Source: Prevotella sp. HJM029
Lineage (GTDB): Bacteria > Bacteroidota > Bacteroidia > Bacteroidales > Bacteroidaceae
Direction of reading: 5' to 3'
NCBI RefSeq assembly: GCF_000599605.1
Contig: NZ_KK082679.1
Coordinates: forward strand, 62,921 to 126,920
Length of the DNA stretch: 64,000 nt
Part shown: positions 35,702 to 47,073 of the stretch, one piece after another
How the letters are laid out: the number at the start of each line of letters is the position of its first letter
Position numbering within the stretch: the first letter of the stretch is position 1
Program-made: the position numbers and the translations under genes
Notes under the pieces: model-generated
Databases searched by the model: none
Seen by the model: the letters and a program-made list of their open reading frames with translations, nothing else
What the model was told of the DNA's origin: nothing

Positions 35702-36179
35702 CGTTGGTCTCGCTGTCTTCTTATGCGTTAGTTGTTGAGACTATGCCTTTAAAGACTTGCATGACCTTGTGTCTCAGTTGGAAAAAGCGTATGAATTGAT
35801 ACATAAAAGCTATTCTATTTGCAGGCAATTTGCACGATAAAGCGTGATAATTACGTATGAATTACTTCACCCTGCGGTGTGGCCTTTGCGGCATGATGTT
35901 CTGCTTGGGTTCACAACTTTGTCACTTTTTCTCCGTTAGTGACTAAGATAAGTGATAAAGTTAGTTCCATCAAGCCCTTTATTTCTGCTACTTTTGCTCC
36001 TAACTTTGTCACTTTTTCTCTATCAGTGACTAAGAAAAGTGACTAAGTTAATTCTGCTAACAACCTTGTTTTCAGCGCTTTTGAATAACTTAGTCACTCG
36101 AGTGACTAAGTTAAAGTGACTAAGTTAAAATCGAATGTATGTGCAAGAACGATTGTTATGCGATGAATCGTGTAATCTT
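35702..36179. repeat. Nine-copy AGTGACTAAGTT repeat array in capsule locus
   Basis: The gene-free gap upstream of the polymerase holds nine copies of a 12-mer near AGTGACTAAGTT, in both orientations, between 35915 and 36126. Two 53-base units (35915-35967 and 36002-36054) match at about 46 of 53 positions, and each can fold on itself (AACTTTGTCACTT against AAGTGATAAAGTT, 12 of 13). A perfect 28-bp palindrome centred on CTCGAG lies at 36086-36113. No reading frame is convincing. Confidence 0.85.
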
Positions 36180-36857
36180 TTATGCTTTGTTGTAATAGGC
36201 TTTGAGCTTATTGATGTCGCAAAGCAGTGACCAATGCGCTCTAAACCAGGCAATAGGATTGTTCCACCATTGCACCTTGAGTAGCCATTTTATCGTTGCT
36301 TCGTCATAGCGGTAGCCGATGATTTTAGCCGGAACACCGCCCACGATGGCATAGGGTGGAACATCTTTCGTGACAACGGCGTGGGCAAGCACTACCGCTC
36401 CGTCGGCAATGTGAATGCCACCATTGATGAATACTCCCTCGCAAATCCATACATCGTTACCGATTTCACAACCAAAACGTTTGTCATCATCGGTTGTTCG
36501 CAATTCGTTAAACATTTGTCGGGTAGCGAAAGTGGCTCCGTTTTGCTTGCGAAGTGAGAAAAAACAGGGCGAAGTAGTGGCGAAAGGTGCTTGGAAAGGA
36601 TGGATGCCGTGGTTGCAAATCACGTGGTTTGAGATGGAACAAAAGCGGCCTATTTGGGCCGTTAGGCTCGAATGATGGCCAATATACGAACCATAGCCGA
36701 GGATTCCGCCAAAGGAACTGTGGCTATAAATTTTGTTCATGCCTTCGAATTGAGCCTGTAAAGCAATGTCGCAACCCTGTTCAAGCTGAAGTTTCCCGCG
36801 CCATTTCAGACGGAGAACCCATCGTTTGAGAAACTGTTTCATCCAGCAATGCATCAT
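36180..36857 (-). CDS. Hexapeptide-repeat acetyltransferase (CatB/WbbJ-like)
   Basis: A 225-residue left-handed beta-helix acyltransferase. Hexapeptide turns are seen in ILGYGSYIGHHSSLTAQIG and in IGNDVWICEGVFINGGIHI, the catalytic His is likely in ISNHVICNHGIHPF, and the C-terminal end DVPPYAIVGGVPAKIIGYRY is the family's usual coil. It would O-acetylate a sugar of the repeat unit. Its start overlaps the upstream glycosyltransferase stop by 4 bases. Confidence 0.9.
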   Translation of the reverse strand: MMHCWMKQFLKRWVLRLKWRGKLQLEQGCDIALQAQFEGMNKIYSHSSFGGILGYGSYIGHHSSLTAQIGRFCSISNHVICNHGIHPFQAPFATTSPCFFSLRKQNGATFATRQMFNELRTTDDDKRFGCEIGNDVWICEGVFINGGIHIADGAVVLAHAVVTKDVPPYAIVGGVPAKIIGYRYDEATIKWLLKVQWWNNPIAWFRAHWSLLCDINKLKAYYNKA

Positions 36858-38011
36858 TTTATGAGTTTTTTACACCATCGTTTGCACACCATCATGACGA
36901 GATTGGCGATGCCAACGGACTTCAATAAGGATAGTATCTTGAGCCGATAACTGTATTGCAGCAACGTAATGGGGTTTATCGCTTTCGGCTTTCGGCCTTT
37001 GGTGTGCGTGTCGTAAAGGTAGATTTCTTGCCCTTTCTCTTGCAGTATGATGTTCGTTTCCATCGGATGATAGCGCAAACCAAAGCTGTTGACGACCTTA
37101 AAAGGAAGCGACCGGGTGGTTAGAAGATAGCGCTTGACATGCTGGAGTTTGCGTTTCCCCCAGAAATCTACCGTCAAATCGTCTTCTGAAAGCTGGAGAT
37201 AGTGGGCTAAAAAAGTGGGTGAGAAGAAACCATCATATTTCACTATGCCCTCATCAAGCGCAGGCAATCGGTAGGCTTTTTGAGGCAAAACCTGCAGCGA
37301 ACTGGCAAAAATATTGGCCTCTTCTTGCCCAACATGTGTGCCTGCATCATTGTTATTGGAGGACAATGCTTGGTAGGGATAGACGAAATATTTATTTTCT
37401 TCGATGCAATAGCGCGTGTGATATTTCAGCCAAGAGCTCTTGGGCCAGTCGTTAAGTGCCTGTGGAAGGTAATCGAGTTGAAATTCATCGTGATGCGTTT
37501 CATACCAGGTCATGAAGGTTTGCCATTGCCTTTTCAGCCAAATTTGTCCCCACGATTGTGCACAATTCATAAAATAAACATCGGCATCTGTCTGCAAAGG
37601 TGTGAACGGAAGACCATTCTGATAGTCCACAGGGAAGTTGTATAGGCTGATACCCGCTATTCTTTCATCATCCTGATACTGGGCAATGGTTTGGCAAGCA
37701 TATTGATAATAATAGGGCGAAACGGTGATGTCGTCTTCTAAAACAATGAGCGCGTCATAATCATTCAGCAGTTTTCCCACCTCCAAGACGTGTGCTCGGA
37801 GCCCTAAATTGTGTGGATGCTTGATGGCTTTGAGTGTTCCATGTGGCCAATGGTAGGCCTCAACGAAGTCTTCAATGGCCGTTGTTTCGCTCTTGTCAAT
37901 ACTGATGATGAGTGGAATGGGGGCATCATAATGTGCCGCTTCCAACGATTTCAGCACGCGTTTTAAGGGTGCTATGCGATTATAACAGATGACGCAGATG
38001 GCTAAAGACAT
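36854..38011 (-). CDS. GNT-I-like glycosyltransferase
   Basis: A GT-A enzyme of about 385 residues. The start at 38011 (MSLAICVICYN) is preferred, as the frame from 38083 adds 24 residues without features and would overlap the flippase gene. The motif LIVLEDDITVSPYYY carries the metal-binding EDD, as in the N-acetylglucosaminyltransferase I family, and NCAQSWGQIWLKRQW follows. The donor is not readable. It lies between flippase and acetyltransferase in the locus. Confidence 0.85.
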   Translation of the reverse strand: MSLAICVICYNRIAPLKRVLKSLEAAHYDAPIPLIISIDKSETTAIEDFVEAYHWPHGTLKAIKHPHNLGLRAHVLEVGKLLNDYDALIVLEDDITVSPYYYQYACQTIAQYQDDERIAGISLYNFPVDYQNGLPFTPLQTDADVYFMNCAQSWGQIWLKRQWQTFMTWYETHHDEFQLDYLPQALNDWPKSSWLKYHTRYCIEENKYFVYPYQALSSNNNDAGTHVGQEEANIFASSLQVLPQKAYRLPALDEGIVKYDGFFSPTFLAHYLQLSEDDLTVDFWGKRKLQHVKRYLLTTRSLPFKVVNSFGLRYHPMETNIILQEKGQEIYLYDTHTKGRKPKAINPITLLQYSYRLKILSLLKSVGIANLVMMVCKRWCKKLIK

Positions 38012-38036
38012 GCTGTTTGATGAGTTTTTATGAATG

Positions 38037-39323
38037 TTACTGCACAGAAAGTGGCAGATTTTGTTGCAAAATCCGGCGTGCATAGTGTCTCACGAGCACT
38101 AAGATGACGGCTTGAACTAGCACGTAGATGATGGCCGTTAAATAGAGCGAATATTGCGTAAGCAGCAGAGATAGCGTGAGATGCAGCAGGGATGAGCCAA
38201 AGGTGATATACATCAGTTGCTTTGTTTCTTTATAAAAAAACATGTAGTTGCAATAGAGAAAATAGAAACATTGCAAGAGCCCGTAGCCACAAAGAATAAG
38301 AAAATAGGGGATGGCTGGCGTGTATTTGGGCAATGCCAGATAGCAAATGGGGACAATGCATAGCACATAAGCCGCACTTGCTGCAATATAAACGAGGGCA
38401 ATCGTCTTGGTTTGCCGGCGCAACGCCATGTGCTTCTCTACATTTGAAGTTGTTTTGTTGCCCAAAATCTGATAGAGTGTTACGGAATTGGTGGCATTGA
38501 ATGCCGACCCAATCATGACAATCACAGTGACCAAACTGATGGCAAAGCTGAAAATTCCCACTTCGTATGTGGTGTAATGATAATTGATGATGTAGCGGTC
38601 TAAACCTTGTTTTATCCATATTGTAGCCAAATGTGGAATCATTGGAAGACCGAAAAGGACTATTGTTTTATAGCGCTTCCAGGAGAAATCGACGCTGAAG
38701 AGCTGAGCATGGTAGAATGAAAAGAAAGCTAATAGTCCCAAAATGGTGATACTAACCCATTGTGCATTGATGCGCCCAAGCCATCCTTGTTTGAGTAGAA
38801 GAACGAAAACCATCGTGAGAACAAAGTTTAAAAGGGCGTTAGCCATGCTCCAAATGCCATAGCTTTTCAGCCGTTCTTGAATGCGAAGGTAGTCTTGATG
38901 GATGTTGAAAAGAATGTTGCCAAAGGAGATGATCAGTGCATAAAAGAGCAATGGACGTGTCGTTTCTAATGCCTTTACCATGTTGTCGGTGAGCAAGGTT
39001 GCTACCAATGCGAGTACCAGGAGCGACAGAATATGGATGAAAAAGATGGCGGTGAAGTCCTTTTTGAATACGGAATAGGTCTCGCGAAAGTAGGAAATCG
39101 ACACATATCCATAGGTGGAAAGGCCGATGAAATAGCCCATAAAGGTGGCAATCGTACTGAAAATGCTGAGCTTTCCGTAATCGGCGGGCAAGATATAGCC
39201 TGCTACTAAGATGAGAATGAGGAAGTTACAGCCTTGTCCAAAGAATGAAAAAAGTGAGTAGAGCGAGCCATTAATCAGCGTTTTATTACTTGCAAAGCGG
39301 TTTAAAATCGAAGGGAGAAACAT
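38037..39323 (-). CDS. Oligosaccharide flippase (Wzx-like)
   Basis: A 428-residue membrane protein with about twelve helices, of the MOP/PST polysaccharide export family. It starts with FFGQGCNFLILILVAGYILP, as many flippases do, and contains the conserved YGKLSIFSTIATFMGYF and FALSLV-like helices. It would move undecaprenyl-linked repeat units across the inner membrane for the Wzy-like polymerase. The gene is followed by the glycosyltransferase after 25 bases. Confidence 0.9.
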   Translation of the reverse strand: MFLPSILNRFASNKTLINGSLYSLFSFFGQGCNFLILILVAGYILPADYGKLSIFSTIATFMGYFIGLSTYGYVSISYFRETYSVFKKDFTAIFFIHILSLLVLALVATLLTDNMVKALETTRPLLFYALIISFGNILFNIHQDYLRIQERLKSYGIWSMANALLNFVLTMVFVLLLKQGWLGRINAQWVSITILGLLAFFSFYHAQLFSVDFSWKRYKTIVLFGLPMIPHLATIWIKQGLDRYIINYHYTTYEVGIFSFAISLVTVIVMIGSAFNATNSVTLYQILGNKTTSNVEKHMALRRQTKTIALVYIAASAAYVLCIVPICYLALPKYTPAIPYFLILCGYGLLQCFYFLYCNYMFFYKETKQLMYITFGSSLLHLTLSLLLTQYSLYLTAIIYVLVQAVILVLVRHYARRILQQNLPLSVQ

Positions 39324-39398
39324 GAAATATAGGTCAAATAGTTCTCAGAGAACTGAAAAATTTACATTGAGTTGATAGTGTTATACGGCAGAACTTAC

Positions 39399-40408
39399 CT
39401 ATTTCTCTTCGGCATAGATGGTTTTGATGCCATGATGTTCGTAGTAATCGGTGACAACTTCAATTTGTTTGATGAAGTCGTTGGAGGCTTCTACGTTGAA
39501 AACCACGTTCTCAATGCGGGTCTGTGGAAACAACAATTTGATGTTATAGAGCGCTGTTGAGGTGTAGCCCAACACGTAAAAGGGCTGGTAACCGAGGTTA
39601 GCGAGGAAGAGCTCCACCGTTACTTTGGGGCGCACATATTGCACGTTGTACTTTTCGCAGAGTGTTTTGGGCAAGTCGTGGGTGTCTCTTCCGTGGGGAA
39701 TATAGTAGACGGTGTGGCGGTCTCCATATTGTTCTTGCAACGCCTTGAAAGTGGTTTCTAAGTTGTGCATCACCCCATCGAGTGGTAAATTGCCCGGTTC
39801 GCAAAAGCGATCGTAGTTGGTTCCGATGAAAAAGACGTTGCGCAAGTCGCCATGATTCTGCTGATGGGCCACCTGTTGGAAATCGTTTTGCCGAATATGG
39901 AAGGCAGGATTGGGAATATCTCCATAGACGGTGTAGATGTTGTTGTGGTTGTTAATGCCCCGCACTTTGCATGCCCATGCGAATAAAGATTGGAATAACT
40001 GCACCCGTTTCTCTACTTCGGGCTGATGTCCTTTCAGCAGAAAGATGTTGTCGTTGCCATCATCTAAATAGACCATGCAGCCACCATTGCTCACTTTCGA
40101 CAGGCCAATGAAGTATTGAGAGATGTTGCGTGCATCGCCAATAAACAATCTTTTGTATCTCGAGAAGTGGGGTAAGAGGAACTGTAAGCGGTCTGTTTTC
40201 GTTAATTTCTCGACATTTACGACCTCATAAGCAATGCCTTGCTGTTGGAAAAGCGTAAAGAGTTGCTCATTACGAATATCTTCTATGAGTGCTAAGTAGA
40301 AGCGATAGTCGGTGATTTCAAATGCTTTGATGGCATTAAATGCACAAAGCGCTTGAAAAGGGGAGGTGACAACGAAGATAGATGGCGTTGACTGTTGAAA
40401 GGGTTGCG

Positions 40409-40412
<4 letters not shown>
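39399..40412 (-). CDS. Sialyltransferase-like glycosyltransferase (GT52-type)
   Basis: A 337-residue GT-B-like protein. The N-terminal IFVVTSPFQALCAFNAIK is the signature start of LOS sialyltransferase/polysialyltransferase-type enzymes, and YLDDGND carries the D/E-D/E-G motif of bacterial sialyltransferases. YYIPHGRDTHD stands where the HP motif would be, but with HG, so the match is not perfect. It overlaps the DUF4910 gene stop by 4 bases and is followed by the flippase. Together with the nonulosonate genes it probably adds the acidic nine-carbon sugar to the repeat unit. Activity with Neu5Ac, KDN or another sugar is not distinguishable. Confidence 0.75.
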
Positions 40413-43229
<2,817 letters not shown>

Positions 43230-43239
43230 ATCGTTGCGT

Positions 43240-43986
43240 TTATTTGCTGTTTTGCTTGATTTGTGCCTCCATTTCTTGGTAGAGCGCAGGGTGATGGTCT
43301 AAGAAATTGATGACCTCCTCAATGGAAGGATAGGGGTTTTTGCTGCAAAGTGCACCATAAACCTGTTGTGCTATCTCGAAATCAGACGGCGTGTCGGTGG
43401 TTAATCTCACGTGCGTATGGGCCGCCAAAATAGCAGGCCCATCAATCCATTCGATAGAAAAATCGTCGGGATGGCTGTAAATATAGTTGGTGACATGCTC
43501 GTGATAAAGGGGCTCTTGCGTAGCTTCTTTCACTCGTTCCAAGGCTTTGCGCGTCACATATTCTGTCCAAAAGCCATAGTGTGTCTTGATGGATGGGGTG
43601 CCATTGATGTTGAAGCTCATGTAATCGCAATTGCTCTGCTGCGCCTTCTCCACTAATTCTTTGATGGAATGAAGCTCTAAAAAGGGATTGTCAGAGCAGA
43701 TGCGAATGAGTCGTTCTGTATCAAAAACGTGGGCAGCGTCGATGAATCGTTGCAACACATCGTTCTCTTCACCCCGGAAACACTGCACGTTCTCTTGCTT
43801 GGCTAAGCGTTCAATGGCGTCGTTTTGTGGAGCTTTCGAGGTGGCAATGACGATGTTTGTGCCATCAACTTGCCTGAGCTTGTCAAGCAACAGTTGCAGA
43901 ATACACTTGTTTTGATAAAAAGGCAAGAGAATTTTGTTGGGCAATCGTGTCGAACCAACACGCGCCTGAATCATAAATGTAATCAT
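43240..43986 (-). CDS. SpsF/NeuA-like cytidylyltransferase
   Basis: A 248-residue nucleotidyltransferase of the CMP-KDO/CMP-sialate/SpsF group. The nucleotide-binding start is FMIQARVGSTRLPNK, followed by VIATSKAPQND and RICSDNPFLE (metal-binding Asp). It activates a keto-acid sugar with CTP. It starts the row phosphatase-synthase-cytidylyltransferase, 11 bases ahead of the synthase gene. The SpsF label is a subfamily judgement. Upstream lies the duplicated ugd end. Confidence 0.87.
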   Translation of the reverse strand: MITFMIQARVGSTRLPNKILLPFYQNKCILQLLLDKLRQVDGTNIVIATSKAPQNDAIERLAKQENVQCFRGEENDVLQRFIDAAHVFDTERLIRICSDNPFLELHSIKELVEKAQQSNCDYMSFNINGTPSIKTHYGFWTEYVTRKALERVKEATQEPLYHEHVTNYIYSHPDDFSIEWIDGPAILAAHTHVRLTTDTPSDFEIAQQVYGALCSKNPYPSIEEVINFLDHHPALYQEMEAQIKQNSK

Positions 43987-44032
43987 AAGTGTTGCTTTAA
44001 GTGAATCGTATTTTTATTTAATTGTTTCCTCC

Positions 44033-44122
44033 TTCTAATCTCTTCTGAACAAATCGCGGGTATAAACCTTCGTTTTTACGTCGTCTAACGCGCTGTCGTA
44101 GCGGTTGGCAATGATGGCGTTG
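44033..44122 (-). repeat. Duplicated 3' end of ugd (remote copy)
   Basis: A 90-base copy of the last 28-29 codons, stop and two trailing bases of ugd, identical at 88 of 90 positions to 44912-45001, offset 879. Translated it gives [18 protein letters not shown] and the terminal [10 protein letters not shown] with a stop. It lies directly after the DUF6169 stop codon and has no start of its own, so it is a gene remnant. Confidence 0.95.
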
Positions 44123-44626
44123 TCATTCAGGTTTCTGCCCAAGAAGCCCAATGGTTGCACTGAATTCTTGTAGTACTTTTACCAAGTGGGGATGATCATT
44201 GCGAATAATGATTGTGGCATAGTTGATGATACCGTCTTCATCGACAATAGAAGAGGATAGGCAGGTGAACTGCGTTTTTCTTTGAAAGGTAGAGAACCAT
44301 CTTTCAAAGAGTCTGTTTCGCATAGACTGTTTCTCATCACCTGTTTCACAAATATAGAGCATGACAGCATTGTTAGCCCTAAAAAATTCTTCTACAATAG
44401 CCAGAACAGTTTCTTTTACGGAAGGGTCATTGGGCGACTTTCTGTTGTTGATGTTCGCTATAACAAGCTGATATGCACCTTCTTTTATGAGCGCATCATC
44501 ATAAAGGAAGCTCACAGAATAGTGTATATCATGCTTGGTGAAAAACTCAAAAGCCATTCCATCAGCCATAGGAACGACCGTATAGGGGGCTGTTTTGTTG
44601 ATATTTTCAATCAACAAGCTATTCAT
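44123..44626 (-). CDS. DUF6169-like hypothetical protein
   Basis: A 167-residue cytoplasmic protein without signal or membrane segment. It fits what I recall of the DUF6169 family in Bacteroidales, mainly through [18 protein letters not shown] followed by LFERWF and the N-terminal [10 protein letters not shown] strand. Its start overlaps the upstream 56-residue gene by 4 bases (ATGA), so the two are translated as a pair. The pair lies between two copies of the ugd 3' end, inside the capsule locus but unlike any sugar gene. No function is known. A toxin-antitoxin or defence role is only a guess from the paired architecture. Confidence 0.78.
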   Translation of the reverse strand: MNSLLIENINKTAPYTVVPMADGMAFEFFTKHDIHYSVSFLYDDALIKEGAYQLVIANINNRKSPNDPSVKETVLAIVEEFFRANNAVMLYICETGDEKQSMRNRLFERWFSTFQRKTQFTCLSSSIVDEDGIINYATIIIRNDHPHLVKVLQEFSATIGLLGQKPE

Positions 44627-44793
44627 AACACTTCGAAATGACAGTCTTTTTGCCCCGTACGTTGCTCGTATTCGGCCTTCATCCGTGCTTCTAAAGCCTG
44701 AAGGTAGGCCTGTTTTTTATGTTTAGCAGCCATGAAACGAGCCATGGCCTCTTCTTTTTTGCGTTCTGTTTTTTCCATATTGCTATCCTCCAT
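44623..44793 (-). CDS. Small charged helical protein, partner of DUF6169
   Basis: A 56-residue protein, almost all helix and highly charged: MEKTERKKEEAMARFMAAKH, then KKQAYLQALEARMKAEYE, ending in KDCHFEVL. The start is set at 44793 (MEDSNMEK). The longer frame from 44871 adds 26 residues with no sign of selection, and the AT-rich gap before it looks like a promoter region. It is coupled to the DUF6169-like gene by a 4-base overlap. I did not recognise a family. Confidence 0.65.
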   Translation of the reverse strand: MEDSNMEKTERKKEEAMARFMAAKHKKQAYLQALEARMKAEYEQRTGQKDCHFEVL

Positions 44794-44911
44794 TATTATA
44801 AGGTGCAAATATAATCCTTTATTTTGAGCATCACAAGCGATTGGAAAGGAAAGATTTGCATTCGTTATCAAAGGGCAAGGTGGGATGTGAAGAAGGGCGT
44901 TCTGCCTCTCT

Positions 44912-45001
44912 TTCTAATCTCTTCTGAACAAATCTCGGGTGTAAACCTTCGTTTTTACGTCGTCTAACGCGCTGTCGTAGCGGTTGGCAATGATGGCGTT
45001 G
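44912..45001 (-). repeat. 3' end of ugd, native copy of the 90-base direct repeat
   Basis: This segment covers the final codons and stop of the intact ugd gene. Its twin is at 44033-44122. Only two bases differ in 90, and the match ends two bases beyond the stop on one side and at GCGTTG inside the gene on the other. The 879-base interval starts with this gene end and carries the DUF6169 pair. Confidence 0.95.
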
Positions 45002-46233
45002 GCTTGGGATTTGAATTGCGAGAGGTCGTTGACGACGCGGCTTCCGAAGAAGGTTGTGCCATCGTCGAGGGTGGGTTCGTAGATGATTACGCGGGCACCT
45101 TTGGCTTTGATGCGCTTCATGATGCCCTGGATGGAGCTTTGACGGAAGTTGTCTGAGTGGCTTTTCATCGTCAGACGGTAGACGCCAATGATGACTTCTC
45201 GCTCGTCGTGGGGCGCATAATTGGTCTCTTCGCTGTAGTTATAGTAGCCCGCGCGCTTGAGCACTTGATCGGCAATGAAGTCCTTTCGGGTGCGGTTGCT
45301 TTCGACAATGGCCTGAATTAAGTTCTCGGGCACGTCCTGATAGTTGGCCAACAGCTGCTTCGTGTCTTTGGGAAGGCAGTAGCCTCCGTAGCCAAATGAG
45401 GGGTTGTTGTAGTGATTTCCGATGCGAGGGTCTAAGCAAACGCCGTTGATAATGGCTTGAGTGTCAAGGCCTTTTACTTCGGCATAGGTGTCTAATTCGT
45501 TGAAATAAGACACGCGAAGTGCCAAATAGGTGTTGGCAAAGAGCTTCACAGCCTCGGCCTCTTTCATGCCCATGAAGAGGGTGGGGATGTCGGTTTTGAG
45601 GGCACCTTCCTGCAACAGACGGGCAAAAACCTCGGCCTGTCGGCGCATGTTGTCGGGACTTGTCACCTTTTTGATGGCCTCATTCTCAGCCGTTTCGCCG
45701 GGGATGAGCTTGGGATAGCCCACGATGATGCGTGTGGGGTAGAGGTTATCGTAGAGGGCTTTGCTCTCTCTGAGGAACTCGGGTGCAAACAACAGGTTGA
45801 ATTGCGCTGCGCCTTGCTGTGCATATTTCACATACAACTGGCGCGTATAGCCCACGGGAATGGTGGATTTGACCACCATCGTGGCCGACGGATTGACGCT
45901 GAGCACCTTGTCGATGACCTCTTCTACGTGGGTGGTGTCGAAATAGTTTTTTGCCGGATCGTAGTTCGTTGGTGTGGCAATCACCACAAAGTCGGCATCT
46001 TTGTAGGCCATGTCGGCATCCAATGTGGCCGTCAGTCGCAGAGGTTTCTCGCGCAGATACTGCTCGATGTAATCGTCTTGAATGGGCGACTGGCGATGGT
46101 TGATGAGGTCGATCTTTTCGGGAACGACGTCAACGGCCATCACTTCGTGGTGCTGTGCCAGCAGGGTGGCCATGCTGAGGCCCACATATCCGGTGCCGGC
46201 GACAGCAATTTTCAGGTCTTTAAAATCTTTCAT
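44914..46233 (-). CDS. ugd: UDP-glucose 6-dehydrogenase
   Basis: A 439-residue NAD-dependent dehydrogenase making UDP-glucuronate from UDP-glucose. The Rossmann motif is [13 protein letters not shown], the catalytic Cys is in [16 protein letters not shown], and the C-terminal end [10 protein letters not shown] is close to that of the E. coli enzyme. It is the first gene of the capsule locus, with a promoter about 290 bases upstream. The last 90 bases occur again at 44033-44122. A UDP-ManNAc dehydrogenase is less likely, as the [11 protein letters not shown] motif is that of Ugd. Confidence 0.92.
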   Translation of the reverse strand: MKDFKDLKIAVAGTGYVGLSMATLLAQHHEVMAVDVVPEKIDLINHRQSPIQDDYIEQYLREKPLRLTATLDADMAYKDADFVVIATPTNYDPAKNYFDTTHVEEVIDKVLSVNPSATMVVKSTIPVGYTRQLYVKYAQQGAAQFNLLFAPEFLRESKALYDNLYPTRIIVGYPKLIPGETAENEAIKKVTSPDNMRRQAEVFARLLQEGALKTDIPTLFMGMKEAEAVKLFANTYLALRVSYFNELDTYAEVKGLDTQAIINGVCLDPRIGNHYNNPSFGYGGYCLPKDTKQLLANYQDVPENLIQAIVESNRTRKDFIADQVLKRAGYYNYSEETNYAPHDEREVIIGVYRLTMKSHSDNFRQSSIQGIMKRIKAKGARVIIYEPTLDDGTTFFGSRVVNDLSQFKSQANAIIANRYDSALDDVKTKVYTRDLFRRD

Positions 46234-46522
46234 TGCTTGATGTTAAGATGGTGGAAATGCGTGTGTTGCGCCGTAAGTGGACATACTTCTGCCTCCTTCC
46301 GACGTGTGTAAACATCGGAAGCGGCCTATAATCCATGCGCAACCCCACCGCTTTGAAGTAAATTTCGCCCTGTGTTGAGGGACAATGCGTGCATCGACGT
46401 GGTGCCGTTTGCCAGTGAAACGTGCGCTGCGGTTTGTTCTTTACGCGTCAAAAGTGAGCATCATGCATTGTCAATGCTTATTTCCTTACAGTTTGGTTTG
46501 TAGCATTTCCGTTCTGCATGTG
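46234..46522 (-). other. Long 5' leader of the capsule operon
   Basis: About 285 bases between the ugd promoter and the ugd start, with no reading frame I can support. It contains an inverted repeat CTTCCGA (46296-46302) and TCGGAAG (46315-46321) that can form a hairpin, without a T run behind it on the minus strand. Long leaders in Bacteroides capsule loci take part in antitermination, but no UpxY/NusG-like gene is seen here. Confidence 0.5.
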
Positions 46523-46552
46523 CAAATGTATAAAAAATAAACGAGAAACAAA
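46523..46552 (-). promoter_or_regulatory. Promoter of the capsule operon
   Basis: On the minus strand TTTG (46552-46549), 18 bases, then TACATTTG (46530-46523). Both boxes match the Bacteroidetes consensus. No inverted repeats of the type used for invertible promoters are seen around it. Confidence 0.7.
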
Positions 46553-46827
46553 GGCTTTTATATTGAAAATAAAAGGGATAGGGGAGGAGGAACACTTCAT
46601 GGGTAGATGGCGAACAGGGGACGGCCTATCTGCGTGAATGGCATACTGCTGTGTGAGGCTTATTCACACGGGGTTCTCAGCTTAGTATTGTTCGCTCCCT
46701 GATGGTGAATTGTTTTTACAATGTTTGGCTTTCTATTTTAAGCGCTGTTTTCGATGGTGTAGCAGTGGAAATGCCCCATCACAAAGTGTGTACAGTGGCG
46801 TTCCATGCGCGATGATCAGACTACACA

Positions 46828-47073
46828 TCAGAGCCTATCTGCCGCTTGCCTGATGCGTTCTGCAATGTCTTGGAGCGAGCTTTTCAGCCGTTCGCGGTCA
46901 ACATCGCTAAAGTCATCGGGGACACCATTGTTTGTTCCGCTGAATTTGTGGTAGAGCCATGAGCGCGATTTGCCGAAATAGTTTTTGGCTAAATAGGCCC
47001 AATTGACCTCCTCATAGACATCGGCCAACACCTGGCGGGTTGTCGTTTTCTGCTGTTTTACATTTTCTTCCAT
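46828..47073 (-). CDS. DUF5053-family small protein
   Basis: An 81-residue protein with the DUF5053 pattern as I recall it: VNWAYLAKNYFGKSRSWLYHKF in the middle (here given in part as YFGKSRSWLYHK), then DFSDVDRERLKSSLQDIAER and a C-terminal helix. The central part looks like a helix-turn-helix. These proteins are common as solitary small genes in Bacteroidales genomes and mobile elements. The role is unknown. It has its own promoter 190 bases upstream and a gene-free gap of 594 bases downstream, most of which belongs to the capsule promoter and leader. Confidence 0.78.
   Translation of the reverse strand: MEENVKQQKTTTRQVLADVYEEVNWAYLAKNYFGKSRSWLYHKFSGTNNGVPDDFSDVDRERLKSSLQDIAERIRQAADRL

Noticed and set aside
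35915-36126. CRISPR array
   Set aside because: The copies lie in both orientations with irregular spacing and there are no unique spacers or cas genes.
44912-45001. Second ugd gene or a fused ugd/DUF6169 gene
   Set aside because: The remote copy at 44033-44122 has no start codon and is in another frame than the DUF6169-like gene, so it is a non-coding remnant.
46523-46552. Invertible capsule promoter
   Set aside because: No inverted repeats of about 15-25 bases flank the promoter and no invertase gene is nearby.
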